Assembly (NCBI GenBank): GCA_949317995.1 | Contig: OX439036.1 | Span: 5,015,207-5,079,206 of the forward strand | DNA length: 64,000 nucleotides | Direction of reading: 5' to 3' | From: Acholoe squamosa | Taxonomy: Eukaryota; Annelida; Polychaeta; Phyllodocida; Polynoidae | Translations under genes and position numbers: made by a program | Shown: positions 12,901-24,900 of the stretch, piece after piece | Layout of the letters: each line of letters begins with the position of its first letter | Numbering within the stretch: position 1 is the first letter of the stretch | Notes under the pieces: generated by a model | What the model saw: only the letters and a program-made list of their open reading frames with translations | What the model was told of the DNA's origin: nothing | Databases searched by the model: none

Positions 12901-15900
12901 TCAGGGATTTTTCTTCTTTTACAGGGAGTTTATTTTCCACTATAGAACTAGGGTTCCTGCCTTTCATTACAAAGAAAGGAGTGAATCCCGTTGATTTGGA
13001 TTCCGTGTTGTTCATGGAGAACACTATGTATGGTAAATAAACATCCCATGTGTTTTGTTTGTTGCTACAAAATGCCCTCAGTCCATCCGATATAGTTTTT
13101 ACATATCTTTCTGCTTGACCATTGGACTGGGGTCTGTAAGGTTAAGAAAATATGTGATTGATAGAAAAGACGCTGCACATGTTTCTGAATGATGAATTTT
13201 TATATGACGTTGCATTGTCAATCTGCAGATTTGTGGGCGCGCCTTCTGCCAAAATCACTTTTTCCGTGAATTCTGCTGTTGTGGTTTGTGCATCTAATGT
13301 TGTGGTGGGATAAGCTATACAAAATTTGGAAAATCTATCCACCACAACTTGAATGTATCAGAAGGTGTTGGAGGGAGGGGGCCAATTGTATCTATGTGTA
13401 CAAACTGGAATGGGTAGGAAGGTTGGTCATGTTTTGTCATGGGTAACTTATTTGAAACATTCATTTTCTTCGACTTGAGGCATATGTTGCATGTGGCCAC
13501 AAATTTTTCAACGTCTTGTGCCATGCCCTTCCAATATACTTTGGGAAGCTTGGTGGCGATCATTCTGTTTGTGCCTGCATGGCCAGCAAGTGGAATGTCA
13601 TGGAATACTGTCAATATTGGAGTCCTCATGAATTTGGGTATGACTGGTTGAAATGACACTTCCTTGTGTTTTTTGTACAACATTGAAATAATGTGCATTA
13701 GTACACCCTCTACCAACATATGATCTTTGGTAGAGTTAATGAAATTTTGAAGATCCTTTGTATGTTTGGAGTCTGGTACCTGTTCAGACTCTAGATATTG
13801 TATAATGGGATAAGTGGTGTCACAATTCTTTTGATCTCTTTTAAGATTTAAATAAGAGACAGATGGTGATGATAGTTGTTCAATCATTTCCCGTATGTGT
13901 TTTGTCTGTGTGGTTAAATGAGACGCCTTAATGATGGCGGCTTCCTTGTCAATTGGTTTAACACACAACTGTTGCACTTTATGAGTCTGGCGCGGCTTTG
14001 TCTTCTTTGTGTAAGACGTAGCCGGCGTCATGGAACATAGGAATGTTGGACGGGTGTCTGATTGTCTAGATATTATTACACCTTTGAGGTCTTGATTAGG
14101 CTGGCGCACTGGGGAGTGGCCTGGGTTATGGCGCGGCGTCGGCTTTGTTTCAGGTAAAGGTGTGGGATTAGCAGATGACGGCGAGATTGGGGAGTGGCCT
14201 GGGTTATGGCGCGCCGTCTGTGTTGCTAATCCTCCCTTTGAATTAGGTGCTATACCATTGACAACACCATGGGGGTTGTTTGTAGGTAAATTAACATGCC
14301 TTGTTTTAATTGTTATTGCACAGCTGGTGTTGTTACCTGGCTGCTCTTTTTCTGGCACTTGTGTAATTTCCGGTTAGTAGTTAATCCCCTTTCTGTCTTT
14401 GTTGTTTCCATGTTTGTAGGGGTAATAGCATTATGAACTTGGCATACCTGTCTAATGTTAATTGTATTGACATGTGTGCTTGTTATTGGAATGTCGGCAT
14501 TCTTTCTAAGCTTACTAAAGCCACCTTCCTCCGGTGCCATGTCTTTGTCTGGGAGAGAGTCTGAGGGACAGGCACAATAGAAATGATGTGTGGACTTTTC
14601 TTTCAAGATGGATGGTGGATTTAATTTGAAAAGAGTGCTAGGTGGAGAATTTGAATGGAACAATTGTGTATAGGTTTTGTCATTGAGCATAACGCGGTAT
14701 TGTACTCTAATTGGCTTTGTTGGGGGTGGGGGTTCAGTCATGGGTTCTTTTTCCAATGGATATTCCCGCCTAGACATAACGTCTGAGGTACATTTAATTT
14801 ACCTTTTAGATGTCTAATTGTGGAACAAAATTGCTGGATATTGAGAGCCCACCATGCCCACATGTTTTTATTGTCTGCTTTTGTTAGCATTTGAATGAGG
14901 GACTGGTGGTCTGTATACAATTAAAAATGCCTGCCTTCTAAATGATGCCTAAAGTACTCTACTCCAAAAACTACGCCCAGTAATTCTCTTTGTGTAGCCC
15001 CATAATTTTTTCCATGTTCATGAAGGGATCTACCTGTGAATGTTACTGGTTTGCAGGACGCCATCTTTTGTTTCCTGGGAGAGGGTAGCTCCCAGGGCTG
15101 TACCTGACGCGTCTGTTGTTAGTGAAAATCTTTCTGGTAGTCAGGGTACAGTAAAATGACGTCTTCACAATTCGAATCTTTTAATTTTTGAAAGGCAGTT
15201 TGGCATTCTGGTGTTCACTGGAAGTTTTTGGTTGTTTCTAATAGGTCAAAGAGGGGGCGCGCAATTACACTAAAACCTTTGATGAATTTCCTATAAAAGT
15301 GAGCTAAACCTGTGAAGCTGCGCACATCTTTGACTGATTTTGGTACTGGGAATGACTGAACCTTGGCTATTTTATCTGGTGATGGTTTGATGCCTTCTGT
15401 TGTGACTTTCATTCCTAAGAAATCTAACTCCTCCATGAAAAATTCACACTTAGATTTCTTGAGTTTAAATCCCCCCTTTCTAAGTGCTGAGAAGATGTCT
15501 CTTAGGTCAGTAAAATGTTGGTCAATTGATGGAGATAGGCACAAGACGTCGTCCAGATAGGGAATAGCACATTTATATTGTAAGTTTTGAAGAATGAGGT
15601 TGATAACAGCTTGAAATGCTTGGCAACTCGTAGCAAGGCCCATAGGCATCGCCTTGTAGCGATACTTTTTGGTACGAGCGAGAAATGCTACCTTGTCACT
15701 GTCCTCTTCTCTAATTGGAATTTGGAAATACCCCTGTTGGACATCCATTTTAGAGAATATGACGGGACGCATTTCACCAATCACCTCAATACTGTCATCA
15801 GCTCGTGGGGAAGTTAATGCTTGATTGATTATCTGGGAATTTACATATCTAAGGTCTGTTACCAGGCGCCACCCTTGTCCACCCTTTTTTTCCACTAGAA

Positions 15901-18900
15901 AACTCCGTGATGACCAGGGCCCTGTATTGGTTTCTTCCAGGATATCTTGTTTTACCAGCTTCTCACACTCTTTTTCTAGCATTTCTGCCTTGTGTGGTGC
16001 CATTCTGAATGGATAGAACTGTCTGGGTTGGGCATCAGGTTTTAAGAGTATTTTGTGGGTGTACAAGTGTGTGCGACCTAATTTGTTCTCTTTTTGTACA
16101 AATATGTCATCAAATTCAGTTACAAGTTGTAATAATGCCTCATATTGGGAATCAGATAAAGAAGATGGTTTGGGGAACAATGATCGATTTTCTTCTAAGG
16201 TGGGTGATTTCGTGGATTCAGGCTCCATTTCTATATTAGAGATGTGTGCTTCATTGTCTGACCATGTGTCCTCACCGTCAGAGGTGGAACACATGGAGTG
16301 GGTGGCTGTTGGTACATAAATAGTGCTATTTTCAGAGTCACTAGAAGAATCACTGCAGAAGGATACATTAGAGTCGATGTGGTGTGTATCAATAGCCCCT
16401 GTTTGTTTGTTCACAGTGGCCTTAGTAAACACACCTACTATCTCTCCCTTTTTAATTTTGCACACATGACTGGTTATATTCATTACGATAATTGGATGTC
16501 TGCTGTGCTCATTGGATGTGACTACTGATCTTTGCACTAAGTATGGTGTATATATACCTTCCTTTTGTAGATTATTTGTTACTCCATTAATATCATGGAC
16601 TGAATGGACAATGGTAACCTGACCCATGATTGCTGTTTCAGTGAATGGTTGTAGTATGATTGATTTCACTGCTCTGATTGGTTGGAACAGTGGAGCTGGG
16701 GTTGAATTGAAATCAATAACAGATTTTGTTTTAGAAATCAGTGCCTAAAATGATTGGATTTGATAGTGTTGTCATCACAGCAAAGCTGTGAACAAACGAT
16801 TGGTTTTGAATTTTGAATTTAAATTTGAGTGCTTTAGTGATGTGACAGCTAGCTCCATCGGCAAGATAAACATGTATCCTCACCAGAATGAACTCGGCAG
16901 TGGGTACCTGTTTTGATAGGCTGTATGCTAGACCTTCTCTGATACATGAGATAGTAACTCCTGTGTCAATTAAAGCGGGTATGCTATTGGACTTTAATCA
17001 TAGATCAATATTGCCATTTACAATTGGTACAGATGTAACATTTTGCTCACCTTTATCCTCGTCTAGTTCAGGAGTAACGCGCAATGTCGCTTTCACATTA
17101 TCAAGGGATTTCTGGGTGACTTCTGTTACATCATGATTGCTCGGCTTAGTGTCATTGGATGGTCCTTCGTCGTCTTGGTTCATTTCATTATCGCCGCCAT
17201 ATGGCCTATCAATGGGACGAAGTATCAGTTCCCTGGTTATTGTGACCATATTGACCCTGGGGCGGGTCATAGTAGGGCTGCTGCATCAGGGGAGGTGGAC
17301 CATTCCAGAAGGGTTGAGGTGGTCCATTCTAAGACGGTTGAGGTGGTCCCATCTGTTGGCATTGCTGATTAGTAGCATTGCGGCGGGCCTGCATATCCGC
17401 CATGAAGTTGGGGTTGTATTTCTCTGGGGGTTCTTTATAGTTTGTGTTGATGACATGTCCCGGGGTAATGGAGGATAGTTCCCCTGGGGTGGCATCTGCA
17501 TCGACAGTGGCTGTTGATACCCCTGCTGATAATGCGGAAGGTACAGAGGTTGATACTGTGGCCAATGTGGTTAATATTGTGGTTGTTGTTGTAGTTGGGG
17601 TTTGTTGTTTTTGTTGTTGTTGTTGTTGTTGTGGATTCTTGTGGTAGATGGGCTTAGAACCCATGGTTGCCACTGATTCCAGTGTCTCTGAACATGACTT
17701 GCTATTCACTTCAAGCTTGGCATCGGATGAGTCTGCCAGCTTTTTCTGACAAGCCTCGGCAGCTTGAATCAATGCCTTCACTGATTTCTCCTCTGTGGGT
17801 TTGTAGTGGGCATTCTTGACCCATCTACATGCATCCTTCCAGTTCTGCGGGTCATTGACTTCAATGGCCCGTTTTAATGTCTCATAGAGTTGGGCTGCCA
17901 TATCAATAATGGCTTGCTCCTCCTCGATCTTCTTTGACTTAAAGAAGGACTGGGCCTTCTCAAGCCACTGATCAATGTCCTGGTCATATGTATATGCCGG
18001 GAGGGATTGCATCTTAATGGCCCTCTCCTTGTCTTTGAAGTAGTCCATAATGGACTGCTAGTCATAGTCGCTCTGAATATCAGATGGTAATTGTTCATAG
18101 TGGTCTAGAGCCTTGTTTTCCAAGAATTTGGGTAAGAAATGCGCAAGTGCGTTCTGTGTGTTAGGGTGCTCTTGTGTTATGAAAGTGGAATACTTGTTGA
18201 AAGGATGGTGTATAATTATGAGTCCAGAAGGAAGGTTCAGTGGGCTATGACCCAATGGGGACCCAGTGGCAACCGCCCCATGTGCCCATTCAAGTCATGT
18301 CAGCTCTCACTTACTGGAGAGAAGGTATTTTATACCAAGCCTTGGTTCGCCAGGCATATCGTTGAGCATCATAAGCACCTTGTTGAGGTGTGGCCCTGGT
18401 GATCGCCCTAGTTTGTGACCAACCTGCGCCGAGACATGGCTTTGCATTTGCAAATAACCCCATGGTACTGGCCTGGAAAAGTCACGAAAGGGTGCGGTGA
18501 GGTGCTTCAATGAGCTCCTAGCGAACTGGGCTGAGCTCTCAGCTAATCAGGTGAGAAAGCTCGCGTTTGAACCTGAGTTCTGCGCTTGGAGGAGTGGCAA
18601 CATCACCACTTACTTTGCTGTCAACCCCTCGGGTTCGAAGTTTCAATTGCCATCCAAAGGGCATATGAAACTTAAGAAGTGGTGGGGCGACGACAAACGG
18701 AAGAAGGACAAGCAGGCTTGTTTGAAGGGAGCAGTTAGGGCGCAATCCTCAGCCACACCCCAAAAACAAACCCAAGCAGACTGATCTGTGAGCCCTTCCG
18801 GCGCCAAGGATCAGTCCAGACCAGCCAACCCAGCTGATCATCGCCAGTCTGGACAGCGGATTTCGGCAGTGGACATGCCAGGCTAGCCACCACCACCCCC

Positions 18901-21900
18901 TGGCTTCACTGCTGGAGCACAGCGCCCCCGGGTGTAGATACCAGAAGCCAGGAAGACTGGACTACATTCTTGGGCACCCGCACCGGACACAATGCATGGT
19001 GGGCTGGGGATGAGTCCAGTAACAAACAGCGCCAAGCTTACAAGGAGTACATGGCGAAGTTCCCTGCAATGGGACCCACAGGACCCGAATCCCAAGTCCT
19101 GACCTCCTTGGGTGGACCTAAGGCTCGGGGCAGAGGCCGTGGTGGATGTGAGTCCACCCGACCACTCCCTGGCTAGGGCCGAGGAAGGGGAGGTGCGACG
19201 GTTGAAGGTTCTGTGATCCCTAGCGCAGGCACTCAGCCTGTTATTGTACCCACACCTACTTCGGTACTAGCTGCTCCCCCATCTGTGGAAACTCGGAATC
19301 CCATCATGGGGTTAGTAGCGAGTACATTGGCCGGTCTTCAGGACCTGGAAACGTTTGTTGACCACTGTAACAAACACACTTTTAAGATCCAGAATGATGT
19401 GATGAGCGAATGACAGTCTCTCTATCGCCAGAGGTCAAAAGACTACTAGGGAGACATGACTGAGGCCACCTCTAATCTTGTTTATGAGATTCAGAAGAGA
19501 TAAAACGGGTAGAAGAGGCCTATAAGGTGCATAAGGCGCCACCTGCTATATTCTTATACATAGTTACTTAGGTTTATATATGACGATGCCTATTATTATG
19601 TACATATTATTTATAACGCCCCTTTAATGTCATATTAGTTTTATGAAACTATTACATAATTAGACTTACCTGTGTACATATTGTTATATACATATCATAT
19701 TATCAGTTTACCAATAGGTCTATTGTGACACCTACCCTAGGTAAAGTCTAGGGGGTGGTGTAGGGGCCGGCATCGTCGTGTATATATTAGTGCGGTTCAT
19801 CTGAGAGATGTGCTTGTGTGGTGCTCGTTCCTTCTATGCCAACCAGGTGTTGCTTGGCAGTACCCGTTTGGTACAAGAGGGGGCAGCACCATGCCCCCCA
19901 TCCAGCTCCTACTAAGGAGCCGGACGATCTGCAGAAAGGGATTGGACCTAGTCCAGTCCAGACGTAATAGTAGACCTCTCAAATAAAGCCCACCCGAACA
20001 GATGGGAAGTCTAAAGGGCTTTGCCCAACCCGAACTTCTCGTGTTGTGTAATACTACTAGTATCAAGCGAGCCTAAAAGCCACCCAACATAAGCACATAA
20101 AACGAACCGTAAATAGAAACTATATTTTTCTTAGTATCATTTTATAAAACTAAAATCAGTTTGACAAACCGAACAAAAAAATTTAAAAAAAGGTAACTCA
20201 TACTTGAGTTCTAAACTTTTCTTTTTTTCAGGTAAAAGTGTGTATAGGTATTGTAATCACATAATGCTCATTTAGAATCTGGTACTTGTAACATGTTGAA
20301 TAAAATAGTTGTTCTTCGAACTACTTGTTGTATAAATTAACTATACTTAGCCTCGAAGTTGAAACTATATCTCACTTCGAAGTAGTATATTTACTACTAA
20401 GGTTTGTTAACTTCATAGTGTTACATAATTTATACATATGTAGGGGCGGGTATCGTCGTATATATATTAGTGCCGTTCATCCGAGAGACGTGTTCGTGTG
20501 GTGCCTGTTCCTTCTATGCCAGCTAGGTGTCGCTTTGTGATACCCCGTTGGTACAAGAGGGGGCAGCACCATGCCTCGCGTCCAGCTCCTACTAAGGAGC
20601 CGGACGAGCGGCAGAAGGTGACTGGACCTAGTCCAGTCCAGACGCGCAGCTTAACCTGTAGACCAGAGTGGAATAAAGTCCTACCCGAGAGGTAGGGGTT
20701 TCTGGGGCTTTGCCCAACCCGAACTACTCGTGTTGTGTTGGTGTTTCTAGTGGTAAGCGAGCCAAAGGGCCACCCAGCATATAAGTCAATACGAACCATT
20801 ACACTGGTGCCGTGACCAGTTGGTTCGGGGGTGTTGCGCGGCCACATTGGCCGAAAGCCTCGGGAAACCCGAAGCGGATCCCCCCAGCCCTGGGCTAGAG
20901 GGATTCGAAGAGGATGACTTCACATCCCAGCATCTGTTGTTAGACTGGAAGCCCAGTCAACAACAAATGTATAATCCGGCGGGTGTCCGAACTGTTTTCT
21001 CGACACCTGAGGCCAAGCCGCATCTGGTAAGATGTTTGAAAGGCGGGCCGGGTCGCATGGCTGTAGAGCAATGGCGGACCTGGTACGGTCTCGTAGGGAG
21101 TTTTGAGCAGTTGGTAGAATCTGCTAGTGGACTGTTATGTAACATGGTCAAGGAGGACCCGATGGTCCGTTTTAAGAAACGTACACAGAAGCCTAACGAA
21201 GCTTTCCGAGCATACGGTATGGAGCTCCATGCCCTGCTAAGCAAGGCTAGACCCGGTACTGAAAACCAGGACTGGTATATGGACGATTTGATTACACAAT
21301 TCATCAAGGGTCTGAGAGACCGAGATGAGCAGATTGCTGCCAGGGATGCCTGGAAAGAAGGCGTAACACTTCACGACATATTTAATGGTATAGATATGGC
21401 CGTGAAGAAGCGAACGATGTTAGCTGGAGACATACCGAATGCCAGCAGCTCGGCTCCCCTGGTATCAGTAGTCCAGCAGTCTGAGGTACAAGTTCCCTCA
21501 GACGATTTCGAATTGATTGAAATCGAACAGGAGGACGGTACCTTCTGTTCGGTTCAATTAAGGAAGAATACTACAGGCAGGAAGTATATTCCAAGGAAGG
21601 CGCTCAATAAGCCAAGGGACTCTAGACCATCACCCGAGGTCAAGAGTGACCCGAAGGTCAGCGAAAAGGCAGCCAAACCTCCCGTAAGCACTGATAAAGT
21701 GAAGGGTCAGTCTCCAGACATGACCAAACTTATGGAGGACATGTGTAAAAAATTACAGATGCCATCCAAGCAAGTCGGCAAAGACCCCGAGTGGATCGCC
21801 GAACTGTAAAGTGTTTCAGGTGCCAGCGCATGGGACACTATTCATCTGAGTGTACCGCTGCTAAGCCGGTAATGGCTGCCTTCTATGAAGCCGAGGACAA

Positions 21901-24900
21901 TGGCGAAGGAAGGGAGAACACTACGGATTCCACTGACGTGGAAAACTAGTGGGGGTTGTATCAACGGCATCTGATACGACCCCAAGGAAGAACGAATGCC
22001 AAAATGCTACCAGGGGTGACCCGGTGGAAGATTTCGAATCAATTACACCTGGAGGCCGGGTGGCTGTGGGTGCGCACCCCTGCACCTTGGCCGGGGCCAG
22101 GGACCCTAGTGCTTGTATATACGGGAGTGAACATATGGAGGCGAGTGGCCGCACTGGGGGAGAGGAAGGATGGATCAAAGAGTTGATCCGAGTGTGTGGG
22201 ACACGCCTTCCCCCAAGTCATCCGTGTCTGGAATTCCTGAGAGGGCTCGGATTGAATCTTGGTGATTCGGGAGACTTTCACCAGTTTACCAGTAACCCCT
22301 CACCCTTAGGGGGGAGACGGTGGTATGTACCCATATCTGTGGAAGGCCGGGTAGGAGAATTCTTGGTGGATACCGGAGCTAGCCACTCCTGTGTGTCCAA
22401 AAGGTTTTTCGACTCAGTGGCCAGCAGCCATGAGAACGTCAAAACGGGGGTAAATGCTTGCACGGCCGACGGAAGCAGTATGCGTACATTTGGTAGGACG
22501 TTTATGCCTATCTGTATAGAAGGCAAAGAATTTGTTCTTTCGCCGACTATAGCAGAGGTTAGTGATGACGGAATCCTCGGACTGGATTTTGCAAGCTTAT
22601 ACGGGGCCGTCTTGGACCCGAGGGACGGTATGATGAGTATACGGAACCCGTATGGCTTGCATGTCCAATGCGTATTGAGACAGGTGTCTTCGGTCGCATC
22701 AGTGATACATACGGTGAAGATCCCACCGGGTACCACTTGCGATGTCCTTTGTGGCGGGTCCATGGCTCAAAGGAATGAAACTGGAGTCTATGAACCCGAT
22801 ACGGTGTACTTGTCGAGCATCGGGTTAGACTCAGTGGATACATTAGTGGCTAATGCAGCTTGGACTGTATTACCCATGACTAACCGAAGTGGTTCAGTGG
22901 TTTACTTGAAACGAGGCGACAGTATAGGGAGGATGAGCTCGGTAGAACATGTCGCCGAGGCCAAATTCAATAAACCACTGAACCCTGTTAGTAAGCATCC
23001 TTTGGATGAAGAATTTCAAAAGCTGATTGATCAGTCTGATTTAGAGAATACGGAGGATAAGGATTGCCTATCGAAACTCCTACAAAAGTACGAGAGTGCT
23101 TTTGGTAGGGAGGGAGGACCGGTGGGTAGATCCGATAAGGTGTTGCACACCATAGATGTGGGCAACGAGAAACCTTTTAAAATTCCGTATCGTAGACTTC
23201 CTCTAAAGAAGAAGTTAATTTGTGAAGAGGAAATACAAAAACAGTTGGACCTAGGGGTAATCGTGCCTAGCTCGAGTCCCTGGTCCAGCCCTGTTTGTAT
23301 GACCACTAAGAAAGACGGTACAATCCGCTTTTGTGTCGACTACCGGAAACTGAATGGTATAACAAAGAAGAACTTGTATCCTTTACCAAGGATAGACGAG
23401 ACTTTAGATAGCTTGGGCGGAAACCAATGGTTCTGTACCTTGGATTTACAGTCCGGGTATTGGCAAATACCGATGCACCCCGATGACAAGGAGAAAACAG
23501 CGTTCTCCAGTCATATGGGGCTATTCGAGTATAATGTCTTACCCTTCGGATTGTGTAACGCCCCCGCTACATTCGAGGCTATGATGGAATCCTTACTGAG
23601 TGATCTTTTGTGGAAGAAATGCTTGGTCTACTTGGACGATGTGGTCGTGTTCGGCAAGTCGTTCAAGCAATGCCTGGCGAATCTGCAATTGGTCCTCGAC
23701 CGGATACTATCAAACGGTCTTAAACTTAAACCCAAGAAGTGTAATTTGTTTAAGAAAACAATTACATACTTGGGAAGGATCATTACTCCTAACGGGGTGA
23801 GTGCAGATCCGGAAAAATTGGAAGCTGTGGAAAATTGGGAAAGACCCACGAGTGCTAAGGAGGTGAGATCATTTTTAGGATTCTGTTCCTATTACCGTGA
23901 TTTCATACCGAATTACTCTCGTGTGAGCTTCCCCATGCAGTGCTTAGCTCACTGGACCCCGGGTAGGGCACGGGACCCAATCCCATGGACCAGCGAGCAA
24001 GAAGAATCTTTTAATAAAATAAAAGATTTGTTTAGGAATACACCCGTGTTGAAATATCCCACTCCCGAGGGACATTTCATCTTAGACACCGATGCGAGCA
24101 ACGATGCAATTGGGGCAGCTCTCTCTCAGGTCCAAGAGGGAGTCGAAGTGCCAATAGCATTTGCTAGCAACACGTTAAGCAAGACACAGCGAAATTATTG
24201 TACCACCAAGCGAGAACTCCTCGCTGTGGTGGTGTATACCAAGAAGTTCAAGCATTTCCTTTGGGGAAGTGACTTTACTTTAAGAACCGACCATTCGTCT
24301 CTTAGGTGGCTCCTTAACTTTAAGGACGCCGAGGGGATGATTGGACGATGGTTAGCTCACCTATCCGAATTCGGATTAGAGCATAAGCAAATAGAGCACC
24401 GACCCGGTGCTAAACATATCAATGCGGATGCCTTGTCAGGACGACCTATCCGAAGGTGCCAAAATGCCACTTGTGAAGACTGCGGGGCCCACAATGCTGT
24501 GGTAGCCGGGTTGGTATTTAATTATACCACCCCCCGTATCCCCTGGGAGGAGGCTGTGTGTAGCTATCTCGATTGGTCCCCGGAGACCATCAAGAAGTTC
24601 CAACAGTCGGATCCCACCACTGCGCGCATAATGGAATACCTACGGTCAGGTATTAAACCGGCAAGGCCGTTGGTATCCCTAGAAGATAGGGAGGCGAGGC
24701 GATTGCTAGCCCAATGGACCGAGCTAGAGATCCGAGACGGCATACTATGTAGGTGGAAGACAACTCCCACCAATGGTAGGCTGTTGCAAATAGTGATACC
24801 CACCCCAATGAGGAGGGATATCATGTATTATTGCCACGGTCATCAAACGAGTGGCCATTTCGGTAAGAAAAGGTCAATAGAGCGCCTACAAAGGCGTTAC

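Larger units (their letters stand above)
9971..18215 (-). mobile_element. Fossil Ty3/Gypsy element with baculovirus-F-like envelope (errantivirus-type layout)
   Basis: Minus-strand gag, protease, RT, RNase H, integrase and env lie in canonical Ty3/Gypsy order over about 8.2 kb. Env sits after pol, separated by about 700 bp, as in spliced-env elements. The element is broken, with roughly half a dozen or more interruptions, and its LTRs are not recognisable at either end. The 5' (right) end is cut off against another Gypsy fragment and the 3' (left) end meets a 577-bp repeat. It lies in intron 3 of gene B. It is older than the Gypsy at 20439-31340. Confidence 0.85.

Noticed and set aside
22278-22843. 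Minus-strand ORFs of 94-161 codons inside Gypsy-A
   Set aside because: Antisense shadows of pol, whose catalytic motifs fix the true frame.
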